A stretch of DNA of 64,000 bases from Paenibacillus sp. NAIST15-1. Its GTDB lineage: Bacteria > Bacillota > Bacilli > Paenibacillales > Paenibacillaceae. This document shows positions 50,457-58,286 of the stretch, one piece after another (the stretch's first letter is position 1; each line of letters begins with the position of its first letter). Where the stretch lies: positions 166,607 to 230,606 of the forward strand of contig NZ_BBYF01000009.1 in the NCBI RefSeq assembly GCF_001894745.1, read 5' to 3'. The notes beneath the pieces were generated by a model, which worked only from the letters and a program-made list of their open reading frames with translations, made no database searches and had not been told where the DNA came from. The translations under genes and the position numbers were made by a program.

Positions 50457-50488
50457 CCTTATTAGCAAACCAAAGAATTTTACTGGTA

Positions 50489-50517
50489 ATATTATCACGT
50501 AATATTCTCATCGTCAA
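50489..50517 (-). promoter_or_regulatory. sigma-A promoter of the his operon
   Basis: TTGACG, 17-base spacer, TAATAT on the minus strand, 84 bases before the hisZ ATG. The spacer and -10 together form an inverted repeat AATATTA-cgtga-TAATATT, a further candidate operator. Confidence 0.8.
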
Positions 50518-50583
50518 TCCATTTTCAACGCAATTCCCTTTATTTCTCTCCTCCCCCACAATCCCCAGCCCGAGCTTCCTGCA

Positions 50584-50641
50584 CAAAAGAAAAGGGACAC
50601 CCTCTATCCTTGCAAGTTGCAAGAATACAGGGTGTCCCTTA
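50584..50641 (-). terminator. terminator between the acyltransferases and the his operon
   Basis: Minus strand AAGGGACACCCT and AGGGTGTCCCTT form a perfect 12-bp stem, with an inner CTTGCAA/TTGCAAG stem, followed by TTTTCTTTT. Confidence 0.88.
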
Positions 50642-50681
50642 AGTGCAGAAGATGTATACATGTCCTGCTCTTCTGGTGCCG

Positions 50682-51863
50682 TTAAGAAGCATTCGTACTC
50701 CTAATCATTTCAACTGCTGCGGCTGGATTCTTCCGATTCTGCATCCAATCGCGCGGCGGGGCTCCTAATCCAAATGAAGCGCCCGGTATAAATCGAAGTG
50801 CCCCATACACGATGATCCATGACATTCCGAGGGCGAACACATAACCACTGAAGATGAATAATGGATATAGCGAGGCGCTCCCCCTATGCCACGGAAACTG
50901 TCGATATAGGGCAAGGAATGCGGGATGAATGAGGTAAATGCCGAAGGATAGATCCCCAAGCTGAGACAGTAGTCTTCTTCCGAGCTCTGGTAGACGGCGT
51001 TCCAGATAGAAGGCAAGTTGGATGAGTACAATTGCAGATAACAACGTATGTCCGTTCCAGAGCAGTTCATAAATAAGTGAGTTCATCTCTTTGCCCGTGG
51101 AGCGTGTCCAATACCATATCTGCACATGCAGCAGCGCGAATCCAAGCCATAACAACCAGATTGAACCTGTTATCAGCTTATAGCGTACCGAGCAGACTCG
51201 TCCCCAAGAATCAAGCCAAGGGCGTACTTTATGAAAGTTAATTCCTAAGTAAGCACCTGCAAAATAAAAGCTTATGTATGACAGCGAAATACTCCCTTTT
51301 GCCGGAATTTGCACGCCATATTTGTTCCATAATACATACCCCCATTGCAAGGCCAAGCCGAGTGGGATAGCCCAAGCGACAACTCGCCGGGAGCGAAATA
51401 GCAATAGCAGCAACGGGAACAATAAGTAGAACTGTATACTAATAAACACAAAATACAAGTGTGTATATGCAGTTCCTGTTAATAGCTTCGTAATGAACAC
51501 AGGCACTGCTTCACTCCACGAACGATCTGGATACCAAGTTACCTGCACAAGCATAAAATAGAAGACTGAGCAGATTAGATAAGGTATAAATACATAGCGA
51601 AATCGATTCTTATAGAACTTCCCCAGCACCTGAGGCTGCAGCTTATCTCCACCACCATAGTTATAGAAGAGCACCATGCTGCTAAGTAAAATAAATGTTG
51701 GTGTACCGTACTTGAAAAAGATGTTGAAAAAGGTATACCCGTAAAATAAGCTTGATGTCTTCATCATCGCTGCAGTTTCCGAAGTTGCATGAACACTGAT
51801 AACACCAAGCATGGCAAGTGCGCGCACGATAGAAAGAGTCGAAATCCGTTCTTTCCGTGCCAC
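50682..51863 (-). CDS. membrane acyltransferase (acyltransferase 3 family), copy 1
   Basis: A ~393-residue integral membrane protein with about ten predicted helices that would transfer acyl groups (often acetyl or succinyl) to sugars of surface polymers. The N-terminal SIVRALAMLGVISVHATSE carries the conserved R and H of the family. YGTPTFILLSSMVLFYNY and LSQLGDLSFGIYLIHPAFLALY near the end are typical. The GTG start lies after GGAGGG. It is a tandem paralogue of the next gene, sharing many blocks such as GTAYTHLYFV. Together with the deacetylase upstream it suggests modification of a surface polysaccharide, for example poly-GlcNAc. Confidence 0.88.
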   Translation of the reverse strand: MARKERISTLSIVRALAMLGVISVHATSETAAMMKTSSLFYGYTFFNIFFKYGTPTFILLSSMVLFYNYGGGDKLQPQVLGKFYKNRFRYVFIPYLICSVFYFMLVQVTWYPDRSWSEAVPVFITKLLTGTAYTHLYFVFISIQFYLLFPLLLLLFRSRRVVAWAIPLGLALQWGYVLWNKYGVQIPAKGSISLSYISFYFAGAYLGINFHKVRPWLDSWGRVCSVRYKLITGSIWLLWLGFALLHVQIWYWTRSTGKEMNSLIYELLWNGHTLLSAIVLIQLAFYLERRLPELGRRLLSQLGDLSFGIYLIHPAFLALYRQFPWHRGSASLYPLFIFSGYVFALGMSWIIVYGALRFIPGASFGLGAPPRDWMQNRKNPAAAVEMIRSTNAS

Positions 51864-51952
51864 TATTGCATCCCTCCATTCACTTTGTGGGGTTCGTTAT
51901 ACGATCCAACTTCATGAGGATAGACCTTTGCCTTTGCGTGTATTGTGATAAC

Positions 51953-53131
51953 CTAATTGGGAGGATGCACTGTCGTCTGTGTTGGTTGGTTCTGCCTCTG
52001 TACATTCCCGCTTCTTTTTTTCGGTACCGCCCCAAAGAACATCCAACTGAACGGAATATAGCGATGACATAATTCTACAATAGCCCAAGACAGAAGGAAC
52101 GCACACAGGAACCCTCCCCCGATATACAGCGCATAACTAATCGAGTCTCCCCCTCCTAGCGGAATCTTGCGATAGAGATATAAGATCACGGGATGAATCA
52201 GATAAATGCCGAATGAGACATCTCCGAATCTAGTAATTAACTTCACGGATCTCTCAGGGAATTTGCGTTCAATGTATTGAGATAATTGAATGAGTACGAC
52301 GCACGACAGCAAAGCGTGAGCATTCCAAGCTGCCTCATACCATAACGTATTGAAGCGCATACCATATTTATAAGTTGCATACCATAGCTGAACATGGCCG
52401 AGTGAAGCCGCAATCCACACGAGCCACACCAGCGCTGTAATCCAGCGATCACGTCTGCTGCCTTCAGGGGTTAGTGCATTGAACCAACCTTGTATGCGGT
52501 TCCAATACACACCGATGAACGCCCCTACCATGATATAGATCGAGTAGGACACAAGCAGGCTCCCCTTGTATACAATATGCAGGTCTAGCTTGTTCCAAAT
52601 GACAAAGCCCCAATGTAGGGCTATTCCAATAGGAATGGCCCATATCGCTGATTTTACTGAGCGAAAGAAGTACAATATGACTGGAAATATCAAATAAAAC
52701 TGAATTAGAATAATGACATAGTATAGGTGTGTGTATGCTGTTCCTTTAATTAAGCTGACAACATAGGCCTGTAAAGTATCTCCCAGACCACGACTGCGAT
52801 AGGCTAGCCAATGATTCAACAAAAAATAGCAAGTAGAACAGATTACATAAGGAAGAAGAATTAGTTTTAATCGCTTGGTGTAGAATTCCTTTAAGGAGCT
52901 CCATGAGGTTAATCCTTTGTCGCAATAATTATAAAACATGACGAAGCTTGTCAGCAGCAAAAAACCAGGAACAGCAAATTTGCTGAACACATTCAAAAAA
53001 TTATAGACAACAAATGAATCGGTTGTCTGTGTCGCCTTAATCGTCTGCGATGTAGCATGGATGCACAGAACTGCCATCATCGCGATAGCTCTATATATCG
53101 ATAAAGATGAAATGCTCGACTTATTGCTCAT
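51953..53131 (-). CDS. membrane acyltransferase (acyltransferase 3 family), copy 2
   Basis: A paralogue of the preceding gene with the same layout: SIYRAIAMMAVLCIHATSQ, a FAVPGFLLLTSFVMFYNY segment, KGTAYTHLYYVIILIQFYLIFPV and RFGDVSFGIYLIHPVILYLYR. About ten transmembrane helices are predicted. ATG 53131 (MSNKSSISSLSIYRA) aligns exactly with the start of copy 1 and lies after GGGGAG. Two further in-frame upstream starts are badly spaced. Its C-terminus is a polar tail (KKRSGNVQRQNQPTQ) that differs from copy 1. The 89-base gap to copy 1 has no terminator, so they are probably co-transcribed. Confidence 0.88.
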   Translation of the reverse strand: MSNKSSISSLSIYRAIAMMAVLCIHATSQTIKATQTTDSFVVYNFLNVFSKFAVPGFLLLTSFVMFYNYCDKGLTSWSSLKEFYTKRLKLILLPYVICSTCYFLLNHWLAYRSRGLGDTLQAYVVSLIKGTAYTHLYYVIILIQFYLIFPVILYFFRSVKSAIWAIPIGIALHWGFVIWNKLDLHIVYKGSLLVSYSIYIMVGAFIGVYWNRIQGWFNALTPEGSRRDRWITALVWLVWIAASLGHVQLWYATYKYGMRFNTLWYEAAWNAHALLSCVVLIQLSQYIERKFPERSVKLITRFGDVSFGIYLIHPVILYLYRKIPLGGGDSISYALYIGGGFLCAFLLSWAIVELCHRYIPFSWMFFGAVPKKRSGNVQRQNQPTQTTVHPPN

Positions 53132-53224
53132 GTCATCCATTCTCCCCATACCGAGGAATCAAGGGTGTCGAATCTAAGAGGTAACTCGGCAAATAATAAG
53201 TTTATCGTATGACAACGTTCGAGG

Positions 53225-54454
53225 TTATTTCCCGGGAAACAACCTCACAATTTGTTGAACGTCGTCAATTTCGTATTTTATACCGAATAGTTGATGAAGC
53301 TGGTGCAGTGACAGATACCAAATATCCTTTTTTTTAACCGGCGTAAGCTCGGAATATATGGGTGCTTGATCCCAACTTACTGTATAGGAAGTCTTTGCAC
53401 GCCCAAGCTGCACATTTTTCCCCTTGTTCCCCATCCGTTCTAATAATTCTGATGTTCGAATTTTCTGATTGCCTGCATTTATACGGAATCCATTTGTTGT
53501 CGTCCGTTGATTGATACCTGGCTTTACCGTGAAGGTAACATGAATACCCAGCTGCTTGCACACTTCCAATACATCCTTGTTATACGCCCCGTACGGGAAA
53601 GCAACCACACTATACGTATTGCCAAGCATCTGCTTTAAGCGATCTTCAGCTCGCTTAAGATCCTTTTTAACCTTCGCTGTAAATTCCGTGCGTGTCTCCT
53701 TGCGATGCAGCTTCTTCAAATATTCTGGCTTGGACAACATCGGTCTCAAGGAACCCTGCTCATTAACCACCGTATATACATGCGAATTGTACGTATGGCT
53801 GAAGAAGCTCATTCCATTTCGCTTCATCTCACGCATCTGTTCCCAGGTCAGCTTCGGTCGTCCGGCACTCTTGCGATTGTCAATCGTAGAGACAATGACG
53901 AAGTTCGTCGCAGGTATATGGTACTTCTGCATGATCGGGTACACTTCTGTATAGAAAGATTCGTACCCATCGTCGAAGGTCATCAAGACCGCATTCGGTG
54001 GAACCGACCCTCCATGAAGCATAAAGTTCATGTATTGATCCATGGAAATGAAATGATAGTTATTATGGAGTAAAGCCTGAATCTGCTCTTCCAACTGATT
54101 CGGTGAAATAAATGTGACGTTATCCGGATTCTTCTGAACATTGTGGTACATCAGTGTCACTACTTCATCACGATAATGGACTGGTGTATATACCCATTGT
54201 GAGTCCAGATTATCCGTTGGTGCCAGGTCTAATTGCTTGTCTGTCGTACGCACTTGAATGCCGAAGGCATTCTTCAGGGCGTCGGCTGGGACATACCATT
54301 CATTCCCCATTAACAATGCCTGCTCTTCCGAACCGTTGTACCCGTCCCATACAATACGATGTGATAGCGCCTGTACCCCATCCGTATTCAAGAACAACGT
54401 GCTGCTTAGAAGAGCTATGAGCAATATGACACCTACAGTGCGTTTCTTTCGCAT
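53225..54454 (-). CDS. exported polysaccharide deacetylase (PgaB/IcaB-like NodB domain) with split stalk domain
   Basis: An N-terminal signal or anchor helix (VGVILLIALLSSTLFLNTDG) precedes a NodB deacetylase domain (~95-330). This has VVTLMYHNV, the metal-binding Asp motif VLMTFDDGYESFYTEVYP, SHTYNSHVY as the His motif, and VVAFPYGAYNKDV. Short copper-amine-oxidase-N-like (stalk) pieces flank it (NEWYVPADALKNAFGI at ~52-67 and IWYLSLHQLHQLFGIKYEI at ~380-398). It likely removes N-acetyl groups from a surface GlcNAc polymer or peptidoglycan. It lies upstream of the acyltransferase pair, whose products could modify the same polymer. Confidence 0.9.
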   Translation of the reverse strand: MRKKRTVGVILLIALLSSTLFLNTDGVQALSHRIVWDGYNGSEEQALLMGNEWYVPADALKNAFGIQVRTTDKQLDLAPTDNLDSQWVYTPVHYRDEVVTLMYHNVQKNPDNVTFISPNQLEEQIQALLHNNYHFISMDQYMNFMLHGGSVPPNAVLMTFDDGYESFYTEVYPIMQKYHIPATNFVIVSTIDNRKSAGRPKLTWEQMREMKRNGMSFFSHTYNSHVYTVVNEQGSLRPMLSKPEYLKKLHRKETRTEFTAKVKKDLKRAEDRLKQMLGNTYSVVAFPYGAYNKDVLEVCKQLGIHVTFTVKPGINQRTTTNGFRINAGNQKIRTSELLERMGNKGKNVQLGRAKTSYTVSWDQAPIYSELTPVKKKDIWYLSLHQLHQLFGIKYEIDDVQQIVRLFPGK

Positions 54455-54557
54455 GCGAACTTCCCTCTTCTTCCAGTAACATTACATTTATTTTAATCTA
54501 ACATACTTCGCAAGTGTTGTCATTTTTGTTTCTATATTCAAATTGTTTGTAAATACC

Positions 54558-54598
54558 AAAAAAAGTGGCAGGTGGGGATCCCCTTTCCTACCACTTCT
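54558..54598 (-). terminator. terminator after the yvoF-like gene
   Basis: Minus strand GTGGTAGG...CCTGCCAC with inner GGGGATCCCC pairing, followed by seven T residues. Confidence 0.85.
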
Positions 54599-54610
54599 CA
54601 GCTTATCCTT

Positions 54611-55120
54611 CTATTGTGAGGATGCTTCTATCATGGGAGCTGCATCCCGAATAACCCGCATGGGATTGCCGCCAACCATTTGACCAGGCAATACGTCTTT
54701 GTGCACGACCGTTCCCGCCGCGACAACAGCGTGATCTCCAATCGTGACACCCGGCAAGATCGTACTATTGGCTCCAATCATCACATGACTGCCGATTCGA
54801 ACCGTTCCAAGCCGATATTCGTGTGTCAAATACTCATGTGCCAAAATTGTGGAATTATAGCCGATTATCGTATTATCCCCAATCTCGATTCGTTCAGGGA
54901 AAAAGACATCTACCATCGCCATTAGACCAAAGGCCGTGCATTCACCTACCTTCATGCACAGCAGCTTGCGATAAATCCACAATTTCATACGCAAGGAGGG
55001 GCTGTATCGTGCAAGTTGAATGCAAATGAAATTCCACATTCCCTTCCAAGGACTGACGGTTCGGTAGATTTGCCATAGACTGTTCGACCCTTCGACAGGA
55101 TGCCTCTCCACATCTCTCAC
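54611..55120 (-). CDS. yvoF: hexapeptide-repeat acyltransferase (YvoF-like)
   Basis: A left-handed beta-helix acetyltransferase of 169 residues. Hexapeptide repeats are visible in ERIEIGDNTIIGYNSTILAHEYL, VRIGSHVMIGANSTILPGVTIGDHAVVAAGTVV, and the typical end GQMVGGNPMRVIRD. The N-terminal 50 residues are basic and amphipathic (IQLARYSPSLRMKLWIYRKLL). It follows ppaX by two bases as yvoF follows ppaX (yvoE) in B. subtilis, hence the symbol by synteny. The substrate is unknown. The GTG start has a distant GGAG. Confidence 0.85.
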   Translation of the reverse strand: MRDVERHPVEGSNSLWQIYRTVSPWKGMWNFICIQLARYSPSLRMKLWIYRKLLCMKVGECTAFGLMAMVDVFFPERIEIGDNTIIGYNSTILAHEYLTHEYRLGTVRIGSHVMIGANSTILPGVTIGDHAVVAAGTVVHKDVLPGQMVGGNPMRVIRDAAPMIEASSQ

Positions 55121-55122
55121 TT

Positions 55123-55776
55123 CTATTTCCGCTCCAATCCGACCAATGCGTATAGATCCCGCATGTCATGAATAATATGGCGTGGCTCGTATTGACGAAG
55201 GACAGCTTCTCCCTTCAGCGACCAAGCTACGCCGCATGATATTACGCCGGCAGCGTTCGCAGATAGAATATCAGCCGGACTATCACCAACCATAATCGTC
55301 TGTGCAGGATTTTCCTGCAGTGCTTCAACGGCTCGCAGCACCGGTTCAGGATGCGGCTTCGGATGATTGACATCTTGTACAGTAACAATCGTGCTTAAGT
55401 AATCAATGAGTCCGAACATACGCAGCGCCCGCTCTGTTGTCGCCCGCATTTTTGTCGTCACGACACCAAGCTGAATGCCTGATGCATGCAAATCCGCCAT
55501 CACTTCCTTCACATAAGGAAACTCACGAACAAGCTCATCATGGCGTGCTACATTGTATTCACGATACGCTGCTACCAGTTCATCCACCTGATCCTGCCCT
55601 GTAAAAATTCGAAGCTGCTCTTCAAGCGTTAATCCCATACTCGGGATAATATGTTCACGAGTGAACGGTGACGGCGTCTTGTCCCGCAGAACGTGGAGAA
55701 ATGTCTCGATAATCAGCTCGTTCGTGTCGATAATCGTGCCGTCTAAGTCAAACAGTACCGTTCGTATCATTTTCAT
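55123..55776 (-). CDS. ppaX: pyrophosphatase PpaX (HAD family)
   Basis: It hydrolyses pyrophosphate produced by the phosphorylase reaction of HPrK/P on P-Ser-HPr. HAD motifs are VLFDLDGTIIDTN (nucleophile Asp), GVVTTKMR, and the acidic motif TIMVGDSPADILSANAAG. The length of 217 residues, the helical cap region and position in the hprK-lgt-ppaX cluster support PpaX over other phosphoglycolate-phosphatase-like HADs. It follows lgt by three bases with a GAAGGAG site. Confidence 0.92.
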   Translation of the reverse strand: MKMIRTVLFDLDGTIIDTNELIIETFLHVLRDKTPSPFTREHIIPSMGLTLEEQLRIFTGQDQVDELVAAYREYNVARHDELVREFPYVKEVMADLHASGIQLGVVTTKMRATTERALRMFGLIDYLSTIVTVQDVNHPKPHPEPVLRAVEALQENPAQTIMVGDSPADILSANAAGVISCGVAWSLKGEAVLRQYEPRHIIHDMRDLYALVGLERK

Positions 55777-55779
55777 TAA

Positions 55780-56931
55780 TTACTCCTTCTTGCTCTCGTT
55801 ATGATCTTTTTGTTGATTATCTTTCGCTTCATTCGCATCATCAATGTCTGATGATTCCTGCACAGCTTGGGTGTGTGCAGTTTCGGTTTTGACAGTTTCC
55901 GATTGTGCATTGTCCGAATGCTCTTCCGCAGATGCTCCTGTATCATATACATTCTCTTCGGCCTTATCCACCTGTGTAGTTACTGCTTTTTCCGTGCTAC
56001 CAGCAGCAGCCTCCGGACGAAGGGTTGACACAATCGGCGCATGATAAGGAACTCGCGCGGCACCAGTCATACGACGAATGATAATCGTAATTACACCGGC
56101 CACAATCAAGAAGATCGCAAGCAGCTGCGAGATACGTACATTTCCATACGCAGGATCAAGGAAGCCTGGCTCGAATACAACCGTCATTGGCGACCACAAT
56201 CCATCAATAAGCGACACTACCCAGTCTGAACCTTGGTAAGCCAAGCTATCCGTGCGAAGGCCTTCGATAAAGAATCGGCCGATGGAATACCAGATGAGGT
56301 AGCTGATGAATACTTCACCACTGCGAACACTGCGCAGACGTCGCAAGCCGAATAACAGCAACACTCCTATGAAGCTCCACAGAGACTCATACAGAAAGGT
56401 TGGGTGATGGAATGTGCCTTGGACGTTCATTTGATTCACAATAAAATCAGGGAGGTGCAAGCTATTGCGCAAAAATGATTCCTCAACCGGCCCTCCATAT
56501 GCTTCTTGATTCACATAGTTCCCCCACCGTCCAATCGCTTGTCCGATGAGAAGTCCTGGTGCACAAATATCTGCAATCCGCCAAAAAGTATATCCTTTCT
56601 TACGGACATAGATGAGCGCGCAGATGACTGCACCTATGAGAGCACCGTAGATGGCAATGCCCCCGTTCCATATTTTAAAGACATCTACCCAATTGTCCTT
56701 ATATTCATCCCACTTGAACGCGACATAATACGCGCGTGCCCCGATTAATGCGGAGGGTACACCGAACAATACCAAATCCATAAAGAAATCTTGGGATATG
56801 CCAAATCTCTTCCCTTCCCGAATCGCAAGCAGCAGCCCAACCAGTGCAGCGGTACCAAGAATAATCCCGTACCAATGCACTTTCAATGGTCCGAGCTGAA
56901 TGGCTATCGGGTCTAGCAGCATTGTTGCCAT
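55780..56931 (-). CDS. lgt: prolipoprotein diacylglyceryl transferase with acidic C-terminal extension
   Basis: This membrane enzyme adds diacylglycerol to the lipobox Cys of prolipoproteins, such as PotD and the LplA-like protein here. Seven predicted helices carry the signature LLIGQAIGRWGNYVNQEAYGGP, HPTFLYESLWSF and SYLIWYSIGRFFIEGLRTDSL. The enzyme core ends near residue 290. About 90 further residues are hydrophilic and rich in Glu, Asp, Ala and Thr (EKAVTTQVDKAEENVYD, ASAEEHSDNAQSE), ending in a charged DHNESKKE. That tail is unusual compared with the ~270-residue family average. It is 37 bases after hprK. Confidence 0.96.
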   Translation of the reverse strand: MATMLLDPIAIQLGPLKVHWYGIILGTAALVGLLLAIREGKRFGISQDFFMDLVLFGVPSALIGARAYYVAFKWDEYKDNWVDVFKIWNGGIAIYGALIGAVICALIYVRKKGYTFWRIADICAPGLLIGQAIGRWGNYVNQEAYGGPVEESFLRNSLHLPDFIVNQMNVQGTFHHPTFLYESLWSFIGVLLLFGLRRLRSVRSGEVFISYLIWYSIGRFFIEGLRTDSLAYQGSDWVVSLIDGLWSPMTVVFEPGFLDPAYGNVRISQLLAIFLIVAGVITIIIRRMTGAARVPYHAPIVSTLRPEAAAGSTEKAVTTQVDKAEENVYDTGASAEEHSDNAQSETVKTETAHTQAVQESSDIDDANEAKDNQQKDHNESKKE

Positions 56932-56968
56932 TCTCTACACTCCTTCATTATATAGGCTACACTGATGA

Positions 56969-57907
56969 TCAATCGAAATCGTCCATATCCTCGGCAATCG
57001 TTTCCGTCAGCTTGTTCGTAAACTGCAATGCCGCATTGTAACCCATACGCTTGAGGCGATAGTTCATGGCTGCTACCTCAATAATAACGGCCAAGTTCCG
57101 ACCTGGGCGAACTGGTACGGTAACGAGAGGAACATCCGTATCAATAATTCTCGTTGTCTCTTCATCAATGCCGAGACGATCATATTGCTTATCTTGCTGC
57201 CAATTCTCTAGAGAGATGACCACGCTGATTCGCTTATTGTTCCGAATGGCACCTGCCCCGAACAACGTCATCACGTTAATGATGCCGATACCGCGAATTT
57301 CAAGCAGATGGCGGATCAGCTCTGGTGCCGAGCCGTGCAATACATTGTCAGAAGTTTGGCGGATCTCTACCGCGTCATCCGCGACTAGACGATGTCCGCG
57401 TTTGACCAGCTCTAGTGCTGTCTCGCTCTTACCAATCCCGCTGCCGCCAGTAATTAGCATACCAACACCGTATACATCGACCAATACACCATGAATGGTA
57501 GCCGTTGGTGCCAGCTTCTTCTCAAGGAAGCTCGTAATGCGGCTCGATAGAATCGTTGTTGCGGTGCGCGAGCGCAGCAGAGGCACTCCCTGCTCCTGAC
57601 ATACGTCGAGAATTTCCTGCGGAACCTCGAGTCCTCTTGTTACGATGATGCAAGGCATCTCTTCCGAGCAGAACAATTGCATACGCTCTCGCTTCGTTTC
57701 GGGGGAGAGCATTTCGAAGAAGGCAAGCTCAGTCTTACCAAGAAGCTGTACTCGTTCCTTCGGGTGATATTCGAAATATCCGGCCATCTCTAGGCCTGGG
57801 CGATGTAAATCATCAACAGTAATTGTTCGCTTCAAGCCTGTATCGCCAGCCAGCACCTCCAGGTGGAACTGTTCCACCATCTCGGAGACCTTTACCTTTT
57901 TGGCCAT
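56969..57907 (-). CDS. hprK: HPr kinase/phosphorylase
   Basis: It phosphorylates HPr (and Crh) on Ser46 when glycolytic intermediates are high and reverses the reaction with phosphate, thus controlling CcpA. The N-terminal domain (~1-125) precedes a P-loop [34 protein letters not shown] and the HPrK signature [51 protein letters not shown] closes the active site. Length is 312 residues, which is standard. The ATG follows GGAGTG. It heads the hprK-lgt-ppaX-yvoF operon. Confidence 0.97.
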   Translation of the reverse strand: MAKKVKVSEMVEQFHLEVLAGDTGLKRTITVDDLHRPGLEMAGYFEYHPKERVQLLGKTELAFFEMLSPETKRERMQLFCSEEMPCIIVTRGLEVPQEILDVCQEQGVPLLRSRTATTILSSRITSFLEKKLAPTATIHGVLVDVYGVGMLITGGSGIGKSETALELVKRGHRLVADDAVEIRQTSDNVLHGSAPELIRHLLEIRGIGIINVMTLFGAGAIRNNKRISVVISLENWQQDKQYDRLGIDEETTRIIDTDVPLVTVPVRPGRNLAVIIEVAAMNYRLKRMGYNAALQFTNKLTETIAEDMDDFD

Positions 57908-58286
57908 CGTCGTTCACTCCTTCGTCTCCGGCATTGCTCACAATCGATTACGTCCTGTTATGATGCCAATAATGCCGTATCTCTTTGTATTCATCGTATA
58001 GGAAAAACTAGCTTTTTTCAACGTTCCTTCTTTCGCAAGCACAACCTTGGCATATTCCACGATTTTTTTCCATATTTGTTGAAGGGATGCAGGAAAATCA
58101 CCCTATCTCCACGAATATTCCAAACTACCTATCGATAAGGAGGTGTATGATATTTATCCCGATTCCCGTACCTGGCTGATAAATAGGTTAAGCGAGCAGG
58201 ACGATGAATCCGAAATCCACCTATGACGACTTCCTTGTCAGGCCCATTCGTCCATAACCTTATATTTGAACGAAGGAGGCAATCAT
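57908..58286. other. divergent region between hprK and the chitinase
   Basis: Bases 57908-58130 are the hprK upstream side, in which I see no firm promoter. 58131-58286 is the chitinase leader, with a strong ribosome binding site and an 11-codon reading frame at 58147-58179. Confidence 0.5.
58147..58179 (+). CDS. possible 10-residue leader peptide upstream of the chitinase gene
   Basis: A near-perfect ribosome binding site TAAGGAGGTG (58136-58145) is followed one base later by an ATG and the short frame MIFIPIPVPG, ending in TGA. The site-to-ATG spacing is short. Such upstream frames can control a downstream gene by ribosome stalling (the peptide is hydrophobic and has three prolines), or the site may be chance. 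It is 107 bases before the chitinase start. Confidence 0.3.
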   Translation: MIFIPIPVPG

